Shown: positions 13,988 to 35,641 of the stretch, piece by piece
Position numbering within the stretch: position 1 is the stretch's first letter
Layout of the letters: each line of letters starts with the position of its first letter
Assembly (NCBI RefSeq): GCF_040436345.1
Contig: NC_133230.1
Coordinates: 11,976,197 to 12,040,196, forward strand
Direction: 5' to 3'
DNA length: 64,000 nt
DNA from: Pagrus major
Taxonomy: Eukaryota > Chordata > Actinopteri > Spariformes > Sparidae
The notes under the pieces: model-generated
Seen by the model: only the letters and a program-made list of their open reading frames with translations
What the model was told of the DNA's origin: nothing
Database searches by the model: none
Position numbers and translations under genes: made by a program

Positions 13988-15062
13988 GTACGTGAAATGT
14001 CATCCTTTTTTAAAATCTCTAGCTCATCTTTCCAGCTAAAAATGCACAGCTTTAAAAAAAGAGGCTGCGGTATTATTCAGGGCAGGGAATAGAAACTGCA
14101 TATAATGGCTGCAGTCAGAAAAAATCACTGCCTGGATCTAGACTACAGAAAACAGATGCTGCATGGCTGTCTTTCTTAGAATAAGGTATTGTTAAATATA
14201 ATTGGTAAACATGCTGGCTCACCTCAATGTCTTATCCAGATTTTTTTTGTATGGGATGTCGTGATCTGTTCTGCTGATTCACCGAGGCTTTAACATACTG
14301 ATGATCTTAAAAAAAGGAAACACAAATTCAAGAGCCGGGCTGTGATCTTTAAACTACATATGAGGAGTCAGATTTGTCTTTTGCCAGTCATGGTAGTCCT
14401 TTTCTTTATCCACGTGAACGCGCATGCTTCCACCCCAGTGCTGGGGTGTACGGTGTCTGTATGTGTGCGCGCGCTTGCATCAGTAGGTAACATGGCGGCT
14501 CTGCGCACACGGCGCAACATGGAGGCCCGGCATCCAGCACATGGCGCGTGACTCACCAGCGCCAGTGTCGCCTTTCCGGTGGCGTGAACGAGCACCGAAA
14601 ATGACTTTGAGGGAAAAGAGAGAGAGTCGTTTCTGTTTCGTTATTTTTTTTTTAACACGTTTGTTTTCCTAACGCGTCTAAATGTGACGCCTTTGCACCA
14701 ACACGGCGACATTTTGAACGCGACGTTGTCTTGGTTACGGTTTATGCCGCAGTTGCGACAAGGTTGAGAAACGGGCAAAGATGTTCACGGTGAAACATGT
14801 CCGCCTGTTGTCCATTAAGGTTGTTCAGAGACAAACATGTCTGCTTTTATTTTAAGTGCGTATAACTCCCCCGTATTGTGTTTATAATCTGATAAAGCTA
14901 CTCAACGTTAGCTATCGAGTATATACAGCTGAGTCATATGAACCCAAATGGTGGTTCCGCTGCGCTTCACCTCGCAACGGAGACATTTTTTTTATTTATT
15001 ATTAACCAGAACTATTAATGTATACAGTCAACATGACTCCCCATGTTGTTTATAACCAGTAA

Positions 15063-21656
<6,594 letters not shown>

Positions 21657-21863
21657 ATTCTCATGCAGGACGTCCAACAAAGTGTCGTGTCTCAGCAGCA
21701 GCGGGCCGCCCCATCCCCTCTTCTTCCCTGCCACCCAGCGCCGTCTTCTCTGAGGCAGAGCTCTCTACTCAAGGACTGGCTTATGCTGATTAAAACCCAT
21801 CGGAAAAGTTTCCGCAGGAAAGGAAGGCTTGTGCCTTTTAGGGGAAACTATGATCATAATTAA
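21657..21863 (+). other. In-frame open 3' UTR segment after EEF1A copy 2 (68 codons)
   Basis: The EF-1 alpha frame continues open after TGA to a TAA at 21861-21863. It shares with copy 1 the block SSLRQSS(L/V)LKDWLM followed by LIKTHRKSFRRK. Within the 26 shared codons the copies differ at four sites, three of them synonymous and one Val/Leu. An internal ATG lies at 21783. Whether it is translated is not shown by the sequence. Confidence 0.55.
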
Positions 21864-21877
21864 GTTGAAACCAAAAC

Positions 21878-21883
21878 AATAAA
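21878..21883 (+). terminator. EEF1A copy 2 polyadenylation signal
   Basis: AATAAA about 220 bases after the stop, shortly after the conserved 3' UTR block. Confidence 0.75.
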
Positions 21884-22126
21884 AATCTTAAACATTGCCA
21901 AATGAATATGTTTCTTTGTTGTTTCATTACTATTTATTGATTGCAAACTAGCTGCATTCCTTCGAAAGCTTCGAACAAGCACAGCAGAGTATATTCTCAT
22001 TATAATAAAGGAGTATATGAATGTGCTTTTTGATATGTATATAGTTAATAGTTACAGAGCTACAAATGTGTTTTAAAAAGAGATACCAGGTGTAAACGGT
22101 GTGGCAGAAGTTTTTAAGGAGTGCCT

Positions 22127-22394
22127 TATATAACAATGTACAAGAACAAACTGGCAAAACTGGTTGTCCGAGAACACTTGACGAACCACAGATATGATTA
22201 TAGTGGGTGGAATTGTGCAACGCCTATCACAACTTGATGCGCAAATTCATGTAGACACAGATCAGCAGGAGGAGGAGGAAAAGGCGTTGTTCTGACTTTA
22301 CCTTTCACACAAATAGCAAGCGAATGAACTGTTAGATCAGTAGACGACGGCCATCCACCACCTCCATCTGCCACATCCACACCCCTTGAACCAG
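22127..22394 (+). promoter_or_regulatory. EEF1A copy 3 probable promoter and leader exon, without the TOP layout
   Basis: A consensus donor (CCAG then GTGAGT) at 22394/22395 marks the likely end of a non-coding leader, 672 bp before the acceptor at 23065-23066. The only TATA-like motif is TATATAA at 22127-22133, and no C-initiated pyrimidine start lies 30 bases below it. The 5' end of the exon is therefore undetermined. The contrast with copies 1 and 2 suggests different regulation. Confidence 0.4.
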
Positions 22395-22671
22395 GTGAGT
22401 TTAAACACTAATATCTTCAGATTTGACATATGAACACATATAACACGTGATGAAGTCTTTTGGTTTCCATTGTGGGATAAAACTAATTTCTATAGCTCAA
22501 TTATGATTTGTAATGGCTTAATAAAACTCTGAAATGGTTTCAACCATGTGCAGTGGCTTCCCCACAGGTGTGATGGTTTCTTCCATTCTGTGCTACCAGT
22601 TTAAAAACTTGTGTGTGTTTAATATTAAGGAAGGATTATCCTAAATATACATTGTAGGTGGAGGATATTAT

Positions 22672-22835
22672 ACAATGGTGGAAGTAACTAAGTACATGTA
22701 CTCAAGTACTGTACTTAAGTTAAATCTGTTCTGGGGTATTTCCAATGTATATATGCTAATTTAAAATTCTAGTTAGCAGTTGTACTTTTTACTTGAGTAA
22801 AATATGTTTGACTTTAAGTATCTTTATAGTGTGGT
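22672..22835 (+). mobile_element. hAT-like 'ACTCAAGTACT' repeat fragment
   Basis: AATGGTGGAAGTAACTAAGT followed by TGTACTCAAGTACTGTACTT is the start of a repeat found several times in this window (34908, 41700, 51480, 60200). Its outer end CAGTG(G/A)TGGAA resembles hAT terminal repeats. It lies in the leader intron of EEF1A copy 3. Confidence 0.6.
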
Positions 22836-23066
22836 ATTGCTAATTTTGCATACTAAGGCATAAAGTTCCCGGATACATCTCACCCACGTGTTCGGTTTGA
22901 CGTAGCTAATCATGTGGCAGGCTAATTAGCAGCTAACGTTAGCTACCTGCTAGATAGCTACTTTAAATAACCTTTGGGAGTCTGTTTTCAACTCTCAGAT
23001 GAATTCAAACCTTCAATTTTTAATGTCAAAGTCGACTTAACTCCTCTTCATGTTGGTTAAAATTAG

Positions 23067-28078
<5,012 letters not shown>

Positions 28079-28216
28079 ATTCTCATGCAGGATGTCCAAC
28101 AAAAAGTCACGTCTCAGCTACCATCCTCTCTTCATCCCAACACAGTCTTCCGGCTTATGCTGAACCATCGCAAGAGTTTCCGTCGGAAAGGAAGGCTTGT
28201 CTATTATGACAATTAG
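28079..28216 (+). other. In-frame open 3' UTR segment after EEF1A copy 3 (45 codons)
   Basis: The frame stays open from the TGA to a TAG at 28214-28216. It starts ILMQDVQQ, as after copy 2, and ends MLNHRKSFRRKGRLVYYDN. Relative to copy 2 two codons are missing after ATG-CTG, which keeps frame. The HRKSFRRKGRLV block differs from copy 2 at five nucleotides, all synonymous. Confidence 0.6.
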
Positions 28217-28230
28217 GATGAAATCAAAGT

Positions 28231-28236
28231 AATAAA
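28231..28236 (+). terminator. EEF1A copy 3 polyadenylation signal
   Basis: AATAAA about 150 bases after the stop, just after the conserved 3' UTR block; the 3' UTR is the shortest of the three. Confidence 0.75.
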
Positions 28237-28639
28237 AAACTTAATCAAACCAAGTGAAGATGTTTCTGTCCTTGTTCCACAAATTTTGTCCTTTTTTTAT
28301 GAACATCATTTACCAATCTGTAAGCAGCTTTTGACAATCTTTAGACGTCTTTCACTCATTTTTGTTCTTAACTCAAGAAAAGCAATGTTTGCATTTCACA
28401 AGAGCACAAACTTTTAACGGTTCTACTCCAATCCATGCTCTAAGTGGAAATTTACTTACACTTGGTGAAGACTTCATGAAGAGGTTGTAGATCATTGAAG
28501 ATCATTGTACACATTTAGCAAACAGACTGTACATAAACAATCAGAGACTCATATTTACACAAAGTCTGGTATTAAATAAATTATCAATTTTGTCTAATTG
28601 TCACATGTATTCTACAAATGTAGATTTCCCTCCATAATA

Positions 28640-29720
28640 TGAATAGTCTTTCTTTCTAACTGTTGGATAGATTTCCATTACATTTGTACATGAAGACATT
28701 CATGGTGCCCAGAGGGTGAATCATACTGCCTTTGTTGATCGTCTAGCGCCACCAGAGGGTACACATTTTCATATGCTCTGTGAAATATCTCAACATCTAA
28801 TACATTAGCACATTTCAGCCATATATTTTGTACACAGGTGATCATGACACCTACAAGCAGTCCCCTGACTTGTCCTCTAACACCGCCATGAGGCTGACGT
28901 TTGTGGTTTTGAGTGAATGTCCCTAATATCCATCAAATTTGGACACTTTCATGTCACGCTCAGAACGAATCCTGGTGGTCCCCTGACTTTGACTGATTTC
29001 CATCATCAGGTTAAAACAGGTCCAACAGAGTGCTGTGGGGATGAAGTCATTTTGTATGCCAACCCGGAAGATAGCATCGCTCTGGTTCCCTCGACAAAAA
29101 GCCTATTAGATTTTTTAATTGGATCATTACCAAAAATAAGTCCAAGTTTATGATACTTATGATACACGTTTTGTTCAGCGAGATAATCTTCACAGATGAA
29201 CACCACTTTTGTGATTTTTGAAGCGTAAATTAAATCGCAAGAAGTGAAAAAGCTAATGCTGCGCAGACTACAGTGTGGCCGCATGACTTAAACGTCACCA
29301 CAACTGAGCGTCTTACTAAACAATTACTGTACATGTTTTCTATGAACTGATCAATGTACAAGTTGTAAAGTTAGAGTCAGACATTTAACCAAAAACCAAT
29401 TCAAACAACTCATGGACTTTGAGACGAGCGAACCATATGTGCAAAATGCTAACTGATTTTCTGGTTTTAAGACTCAAAACTACAGCACTCTATAATGACA
29501 TAAACATATTAATATTACAGTATTAATTATAATAATGACATCCACATCAGCCTGACGTATCTATCTATAATTTGTGTTTAGTTCTAGCTAGAAAATGTTA
29601 GCATGCTACTATGCTAAACTAGCATTGTAAACATTACACCAGCTCAACATCAACATTTTGAGCATTTTAGCATGCTTATGTTAGCTTTTAGCTCAGTACA
29701 GTAACACAGGGGTGTGAGTG
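28640..29720 (+). mobile_element. Nested interspersed repeats between EEF1A copy 3 and cGAS
   Basis: The outer parts (about 28640-29000 with CTAGCGCCACCAGAGGGT, and 29500-29720 with AATGTTAGCATGCT) match two ends of a long fish repeat I recognise. Between them, about 29010-29490, sits a second repeat containing GGTTCCCTCGACAAAAAGCC and AACTCATGGACTTTGAGACG. The order implies insertion of one element into another. No coding frame is supported. Confidence 0.55.
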
Positions 29721-30225
29721 AAACTTTTAGCCTTGTTAATACGTGAATACTTTAATTAATTTGTGTTTGTGTAATCTTGTACTTAATTTTAATTGATCTA
29801 AGGTGAAATAAGTAAATAAATAAGCAAGCTTATCTAACAGTAGCACAGAGCACATTAACCCAACATTATTTATTAGCTCTGAGCCATTTCCTGTTTCTTC
29901 TTAAATATTTTAATGATTAGATGGCTTCATCAAAACAGATGTGATTTTACATGCCTGACTGTTTGTTCACTATAAGATGTTCCCTTAAATGGCAACCTTC
30001 CGGTAGTAGGTAGGTACTTATGTAACCTGGTTTTAAAGAAATCATAGGGTGTGTCTGGTTGTGAAACAGGAATACACAGGTCAAAGTAGTCCAGTGTGGT
30101 TGTGTGTACTTCATAACTGGTCAAAGTCGCCTGGCAGTATCATTTTTCAAAGGAGGGATTGTACAACTGGTGACATTTTTAACCTTTAAGTGGCTTTAAC
30201 ATGAATCCAGAGACAGATATCCACT

Positions 30226-30261
30226 GAGGAGGAGTAGGAGGAGGAAAAGGAGGAGGAGGAA
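30226..30261 (+). repeat. GGA-rich purine tract
   Basis: GGAGGA units with AGTA and AAAA interruptions make a one-strand purine run directly before the putative cGAS promoter element. Confidence 0.85.
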
Positions 30262-30285
30262 GCCATCCTCAGATTACATTTCATG

Positions 30286-30303
30286 GAAATTGAAAGTGAA
30301 ACT
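30286..30303 (+). promoter_or_regulatory. Interferon-stimulated response element upstream of cGAS
   Basis: GAAATTGAAAGTGAAACT is three GAAANN units in tandem; the last two form a consensus ISRE (GAAANNGAAACT) bound by IRF factors and STAT1-STAT2-IRF9. It lies about 80 bases before a consensus splice donor and 1.35 kb before the cGAS start codon. Mammalian cGAS is interferon-inducible, so the placement makes sense. The motif is seen; its activity is inferred. Confidence 0.65.
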
Positions 30304-30319
30304 AAAGAGCTGATGGAGA

Positions 30320-30379
30320 TCAACAACTATCGCACAATATACCCCGTCATCATTTGCAGCGGACGCTTCTTGAACACAG
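30320..30379 (+). other. Putative cGAS non-coding first exon
   Basis: AACACAG then GTGAGT at 30379/30380 is a consensus donor just below the ISRE; the next good acceptor on this strand is TTGTCTGCAG ending at 31616, 21 bases before the cGAS ATG. The 5' end is not determined. A frame from the ATG at 30283 would meet a stop soon after this splice, so the exon is treated as leader. Confidence 0.45.
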
Positions 30380-30660
30380 GTGAGTTAAAGATGATTAATA
30401 CAAGAAATCAATTTAGTATCTATATCTATCATGTTTACCGTGACAATGCTGAAAGGTTGAGAATGTTCACCATCTGAAGGGCTTTTCATCTCACAGTTAC
30501 TCAGAGCCGGTGCTTGTTTTGTGAATCAGCCGTGGCAATATTAAATAATCTATTGTTTTAAATGAATTACGATGATCAAAAGATGATCAAAAAGGAAAAA
30601 CAACGAATCTTTAAATCTGTGATGCACGAGCCATGAAATGTTTTTGCATAAAAAATAACT

Positions 30661-30950
30661 TAAAGGTCCAGTTTGTAGGCTTTAGTGGCATCTAGCAGTG
30701 TGGATGCAGATTGGAACCAACTGAACACCCCTCATCTCACCTTCCCCTACAGTGGTTGTTAAGAATACAAAAATAATGTGTTTATCTACTGAATTATACA
30801 GCAGAAGGAATACAGTAACTAATGTGAAAAACAAACAAAAGGGAATAAAGGACAAAAAGGGGGAATATACGTATATTTAAAATAAAAACATGACATCGGT
30901 TCGGATCATTAGGACCCGCTCCCTCTGTAGATGTAAAAGCTCATTCTATA
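30661..30950 (+). mobile_element. Inverted-repeat element relic, TAAAGGTCCAG family
   Basis: The left end TAAAGGTCCAGTTTGTAGGC and TTTAGTGGCATCTAG, plus the block AGGACCCGCTCCCTCTGTAG near 30912, belong to a very common percomorph short transposon. The middle is replaced by AT-rich sequence and the right terminal repeat is missing, so it is a decayed copy. Confidence 0.65.
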
Positions 30951-30959
30951 AAGTTCTGT

Positions 30960-31410
30960 AGTAATGAATCCTAAAACACAGAAACCAGTCAGCATTTTTG
31001 CACGTCTGGTTCCCTCGTCTCAAAGTCCATGAGTTGCTTGAATTGGTTTATGGTTAAATGTCTGTGATAAGGTCTGTGGTTACCACAGGCTTAAGATATT
31101 TACAGGTTTTGTTCTACACCATAAAACTACATCATTTAATGTCCCACAATTTAATTATAAAGTGCTTATGGACTAAAACATCTACTCACTAGTCCTTCTT
31201 TACAGGCCGATTTCAGGTACAAACTATTCTAACTAACATATATCATAACTCATAGAGCTTATTTTCAGCAAATAATCCAAAACCCAATTCAAAAAATCCC
31301 GTAAGCTTTCTGTCGAGGGGAACGAGGGCTTTGCTAACGTTGCCCTTCAACTTCAAAATACTCTGTAGCGGGAGAAAAATGTTTGTTCCCGCTCATGTTG
31401 TTCCATGAAT
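30960..31410 (-). repeat. Inverted copy of the repeat at 29010-29440
   Basis: CTCAAAGTCCATGAGTTGC near 31020 is the near-exact complement of the block at about 29394-29433, and TGTCGAGGGGAACGAGG near 31312 complements the block at about 29087. The two copies face each other about 1.6 kb apart. Confidence 0.6.
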
Positions 31411-31564
31411 CACACATATGATGTTTTTCTCCATTTAAAAGCTGAAAATCACAATAAATCTGACCACATTAGTGAATACACAGGACCAGCTCTACGAGGT
31501 TTAAGTCATGTGTTTCAGCTAGTGTAGAAGCAGAAATTGGCATCAAAATGTAAGTCTCAAATTG

Positions 31565-31606
31565 TGAGTACTTGAGTAAATATACTCAGTTGCTTTCCAC
31601 CTCTGG
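31565..31606. mobile_element. hAT-like repeat terminus beside the cGAS splice acceptor
   Basis: GTGAGTACTTGAGTAAATAT through TTTCCACCTCTGG is, in reverse complement, the CAGAGGTGGAAAGCAACTGA end of the ACTCAAGTACT repeat. It stops 10 bases before the AG that opens the first cGAS coding exon. Confidence 0.55.
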
Positions 31607-31637
31607 TTGTCTGCAGTTATCTAAGGCTGAGACGAGA

Positions 31638-34521
31638 ATGGACGGAGAAGACAGAGATGTGAACCTCAGAGAGGGCAGTCCGGCTGAAGCACGGCAGCGA
31701 ATACCCGACGCCAGAAGAAGGTCGAACACTCCTCAGCTCACACCAGCAAGACAGAGACTGAAAGTTCAGCAACAACAAGCAGGTAGAAATCTGAAAACAC
31801 CTGGAATCTTTTTGTTTGCACTGTTTCTGGCTGTCGATTGTTGAAATGCTTGTAATTCTTTTGGAGATCTGGAGGAGTTGTTGATCTTGTCTCCTCTGTA
31901 ATGTCCACTTTATTGAATCACAGAGGAGGGACCCAGAGTGGTCGAGGAACCGGTCTCCGTCTCCCCGGAGCTGGCCAGCTGGATCAAAGTCAACGCCAAA
32001 GACCTGAAGATCCGGCAGACGGACCGCCGCTGGGCCGCAGAGGTGGTTAACGACTTCAGAGAGAACCTGCTGAAGTTCCTGAGGAGCAGCAGCGATCAGC
32101 CTTTCTTCCAATCAGCTGAATTCCTCACCACCGGCAGCTACTTCGAGAAAGTGAAGGTATATTTTCTACTGCAGATATTCTTCTTGCACACTCGTACAGT
32201 TTATAACGATTGCCTGCCTGAAACCAGTTGCATTAATTGCCTGAACACCGTGTCTGTGTGTTGAATCTCTGTTCTCCTGCCTCAGATCCACAACCCCGAT
32301 GAGTTCGACATGATGCTGAAGCTTCAGGCCCCGTCGCGCCTCAACATGACGGAGCTCGACGCCGGCCTCTTCTACCGCCTCGATTTTGCTCGGCCGACCC
32401 GGAGCCCCGTGCAAGTCTTTCTGCTTGAGAATCAGCGCACGCTTTCATCCAGCAAGGTCCTGACTGAGATGTTTCGCCTCGTCCGCAAGTTCCTCAAGAC
32501 CTACAAAGGTGGGATCACCGTGTGTTATCATTTTGAGCCAATCATGTGATTTCTCTCTCTTCATTCTGCTGATGTTTTATATTTTGTCTACCACACGATC
32601 GAGCTACTAAAGGCGCCTGTCTGTTTTCACTCTTCTTTGGCTCCAGTGCCTGACGACTGCTGTCGCTGGGAGGTGAACAGGAAGCGTCCGAACTCTCCGG
32701 CTGTGACTTTATCTCTGTTCAGGACTGAATCCAACAGTGACGAGCTGATCTCTGTGGACGTGGTTCCTGCTCTGGAGGTAAACATTATGTCTGTACAGTT
32801 TTAAAATGACAGACACGACTGAAAAGATAAAGGAAATATGGAGAATTTAAATCATCACAAACCAGTTTATCGCTGCAACCTTAGCAGTGGTATAAGTAGT
32901 CATATCTGTAAAAGCAGCAGCAGTAATAGTGGTAGAATGAGTATTTGTATGGATGTTGTGTACTGATGTGATGGCAGCGGAGGCATTAATATGATGTGAC
33001 TTAACATTTGCCCTTGTTCCTGTATGGAGGTTCACCCCTCTCAGGGCTGGCCGCTCGCTGTCCGTAACGGCCCAGATGTGGACAACTGGCTGGGAAAGAA
33101 GGCTCGCCAAGAAATCAAAGGTTTACCCATTTACTTTGTACCGAAGAGGCTCAAAGGACGAAACCTCAGTGAGGAGGCCAAAGGTAGAGAAACTTCTGTC
33201 ACCTCTGAGGTTCAGATATGTGGGACTTTAATTCACGTGCCATTCATCTTATACACAACTCCAGTGTGAGTGTTTGTGTACCTGTACGGTGAAATCAGGG
33301 TGTTGTGTCTTTCTGTAACAGAGAGCTGGAGGATTTCTTTCTCTCACGTCGAGAAGAAAATCATCACGAGCCACGGCAACAAGAAAACCTGCTGTGAGAG
33401 CAACGCCACCAAATGCTGCCGGTGAGTCACTTTATTCTCACATCGTCCCAATTTCTTTGTTTATCTAATCTTCCTGTTAGCTGTGGAGACCGTAAGCTAA
33501 TGTGGTAGAAGAACGAGTTATCATTTTTGAAAAGGAAAACATATAAATGATAAATGATCCATCTTCTCTCTGGCAGTAAGCAGTGCTTGATGCTCCTCAA
33601 GTCTCTGATTGAGGGCCTGAAACAACGTTTTCCCAAACAGCTGGAGGACCTCTGCTCGTACCACGGGAAAACGGCCTTCCTCCACACCCTGTCCATCAGG
33701 TAACGTCTTTACTATCATCCAGATATCAGGATTATCAGAGCAAGACTGGAAACAGTAGCGCCGGTAATGGTTGAACAGCACAATGTTGCTCCGTCACTGC
33801 TGCATGTGTAAATAAGCTTATTATATCAACTTAAAAGGTAATGATATGTCAAATTTGTGTTCATAACGTGTTTCTGCTGCCCCCAAGTGGCCAAAAGAGT
33901 CAGTTATTGAAGGTTTATAAATGTATCTCAATGGACTAACAGATCACAATTTTCTTGCTATTTTCTGACATCTGAATCTTAAATTGATCAATAAATAACA
34001 TTATAATTAATAAATTAATTAATGGCACAAATAATCAGGATTGGTTTAGTAGCACTGAATATAAAAACTACTAATAGAAATCTGTATCATAATCTGACAT
34101 CTTTCCCTGCGTCTCGCCTCTCAGGTTCAACGACGCCATGTGGGCTCGTCAGCAGCTGCCTTCCTGCTTCCTGCACCTCCTCGGGGCTCTGGAGGACCAC
34201 GCACGCAGAGGCGTCCTCCCTCACTTCTTCGTCCCCAGCTGCAACCTCTTCTCCACGGCCGTCTTCCCCAAGAGAGCGCTGGCTTTCCTCGTCAACGCCC
34301 TGGAGGAGCAGAGGAGGTTAGGCCTGCCCCTGCTGAAGCCTCCTGCTCCTGTCCCATCGATGATGAGACTAATGAGTCCTTCAGCAGATTTACCCACAGA
34401 GATGTCTGCAGAGAAGTCACCAACACTGACTGCAGTTTACTCTCTGGACACTGCACTCGTGAATAAACTGGTCGTAGTGGTTGCTGTAGCTTTGGTTTGT
34501 GTCCTATTTCTGTGTAAGTGA
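31638..34521 (+). CDS. cgas: Cyclic GMP-AMP synthase (cGAS), 501 aa, with hydrophobic C-terminal tail
   Basis: Coding exons: 31638-31782, 31924-32156, 32286-32508, 32647-32777, 33030-33183, 33322-33421, 33577-33699, 34125-34521. cGAS senses cytosolic DNA and makes 2'3'-cGAMP, which activates STING. The nucleotidyltransferase GS motif is [10 protein letters not shown] (117-126); the metal-binding acids are E132 and D134 in EFDMM, and D238 in ISVDVV. The zinc-thumb residues H313, C319, C320 and C327 keep the spacing of human H390/C396/C397/C404, and S356-Y357 match the human nucleotide-stacking SY. The basic N-terminus is short (about 65 residues against about 160 in human). After the usual C-terminus the frame continues about 65 residues and ends in a hydrophobic run, [16 protein letters not shown] (485-500), flanked by Lys484 and Lys501. 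Mab-21 paralogues were considered, but the zinc thumb identifies cGAS. Fish can have two cGAS genes; which this is was not resolved. Confidence 0.92.
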
Positions 34522-34861
34522 TGGGAAACAGATACACAATGCAGACTATATCAAATATCATATATTCCATGGTGATAAAGATGGTTTTAACTGTTTGTAA
34601 TGTAAAAGGAAAATAATTATTTCTGTGTCGTAATCTATAAACATGTTGTGACACGTTTATTTTCCCAATTCTTTCATTCCTTATTATTTATTTTTTTGTG
34701 TATTTGGTTAAAAAAAGTCAGTTTTTATTTTTGTTTTGGTGTTTAGTTGTGTTTTTGTAACTTTCAATGTACTGTCATCTTCTGTAAATTAAAAAAATGT
34801 ATTAATCACATGTAAAAGTCCTGAATGAAACTCGGTACCTTGTATTGTTGATGGAATAAGA

Positions 34862-34867
34862 AATAAA
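34862..34867 (+). terminator. cGAS polyadenylation signal
   Basis: AATAAA 340 bases after the cGAS stop and before the next repeat. Confidence 0.6.
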
Positions 34868-34907
34868 GGGTATTAAAAAAGCCACAGTAATAGTAGGATT
34901 ATATACA

Positions 34908-35365
34908 GTGATAGAATGTAACTAAGTACATTTACTCAAGTACTGTACTTAAGTACAATTTTCAGATACTTGTACTTTACTATATTTCCATTTTCTGCTA
35001 CTTTATACTTCTACTCCACTACATTTTTGAGGCAAATACTGTACTTTTAATCGACTACATTTATTTGATAACTCAAATAAGTTACTAGTTACTAGTTATT
35101 TAGTAGTAGTAGTGCATTTTTACATGTATCTATTTTATTGGCAACCAGATTAATAAGACTGATTCCGATCGTCTGAAAAAGGCAAAATATGAGATCCGAT
35201 AATCAATAAAGTTATAGTATACAATATATACATACTTGTAATTATATGTTTTATTTATTTTTACTTAAGTTAATTTTTTTGCTCGAAAATTACTTTTGAT
35301 ACTTAAGTAACAGAATATATTTTAACACCATATCTTTACTTATACTCAAGCACGACTTTTGGGTA
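34908..35365 (+). mobile_element. hAT-like 'ACTCAAGTACT' element
   Basis: Begins CAGTGATAGAATGTAACTAA and TTTACTCAAGTACTGTACTT, continues through CTTCTACTCCACTACATTT, and ends in ACTTATACTCAAGCACGAC. It is non-coding and fills most of the gap between cGAS and RPL11. Confidence 0.65.
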
Positions 35366-35641
35366 CTTTATACAGCATTGCTCGATTAATTGATTAGTTA
35401 ATGAAATTTAGTACCTTGTTTTGTTGATGCTAATCAGCAATAATTTTATGTTTATGTTAATTATCATGTTAAACCAGTGGGAATGTTTAGTGCTTTTGCT
35501 TCAAATTATTTAATATTATTTTTATTTCATTTCATTTTATTCTATTTTATTTTTTATTGAAGCTTTTAGTGTAAAAAGAAAACGGAACCCTCACGCAGTC
35601 CCGCGATGTTCCCCCCCGAGCTCATACGCGGCGAACACACC

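Noticed and set aside
21804-21820. Conserved RNA hairpin CGGAAA-AG-TTTCCG as the explanation for the EEF1A 3' UTR block
   Set aside because: The inverted repeat is perfect only in copy 2; copies 1 and 3 break it with changes that are synonymous in the peptide frame.
30283-30477. Small protein starting MEIESETKEL upstream of cGAS
   Set aside because: The frame runs across a consensus splice donor, and once spliced to the cGAS acceptor it stops within two codons. The ATG lies at the ISRE, so this is better read as promoter or leader DNA.
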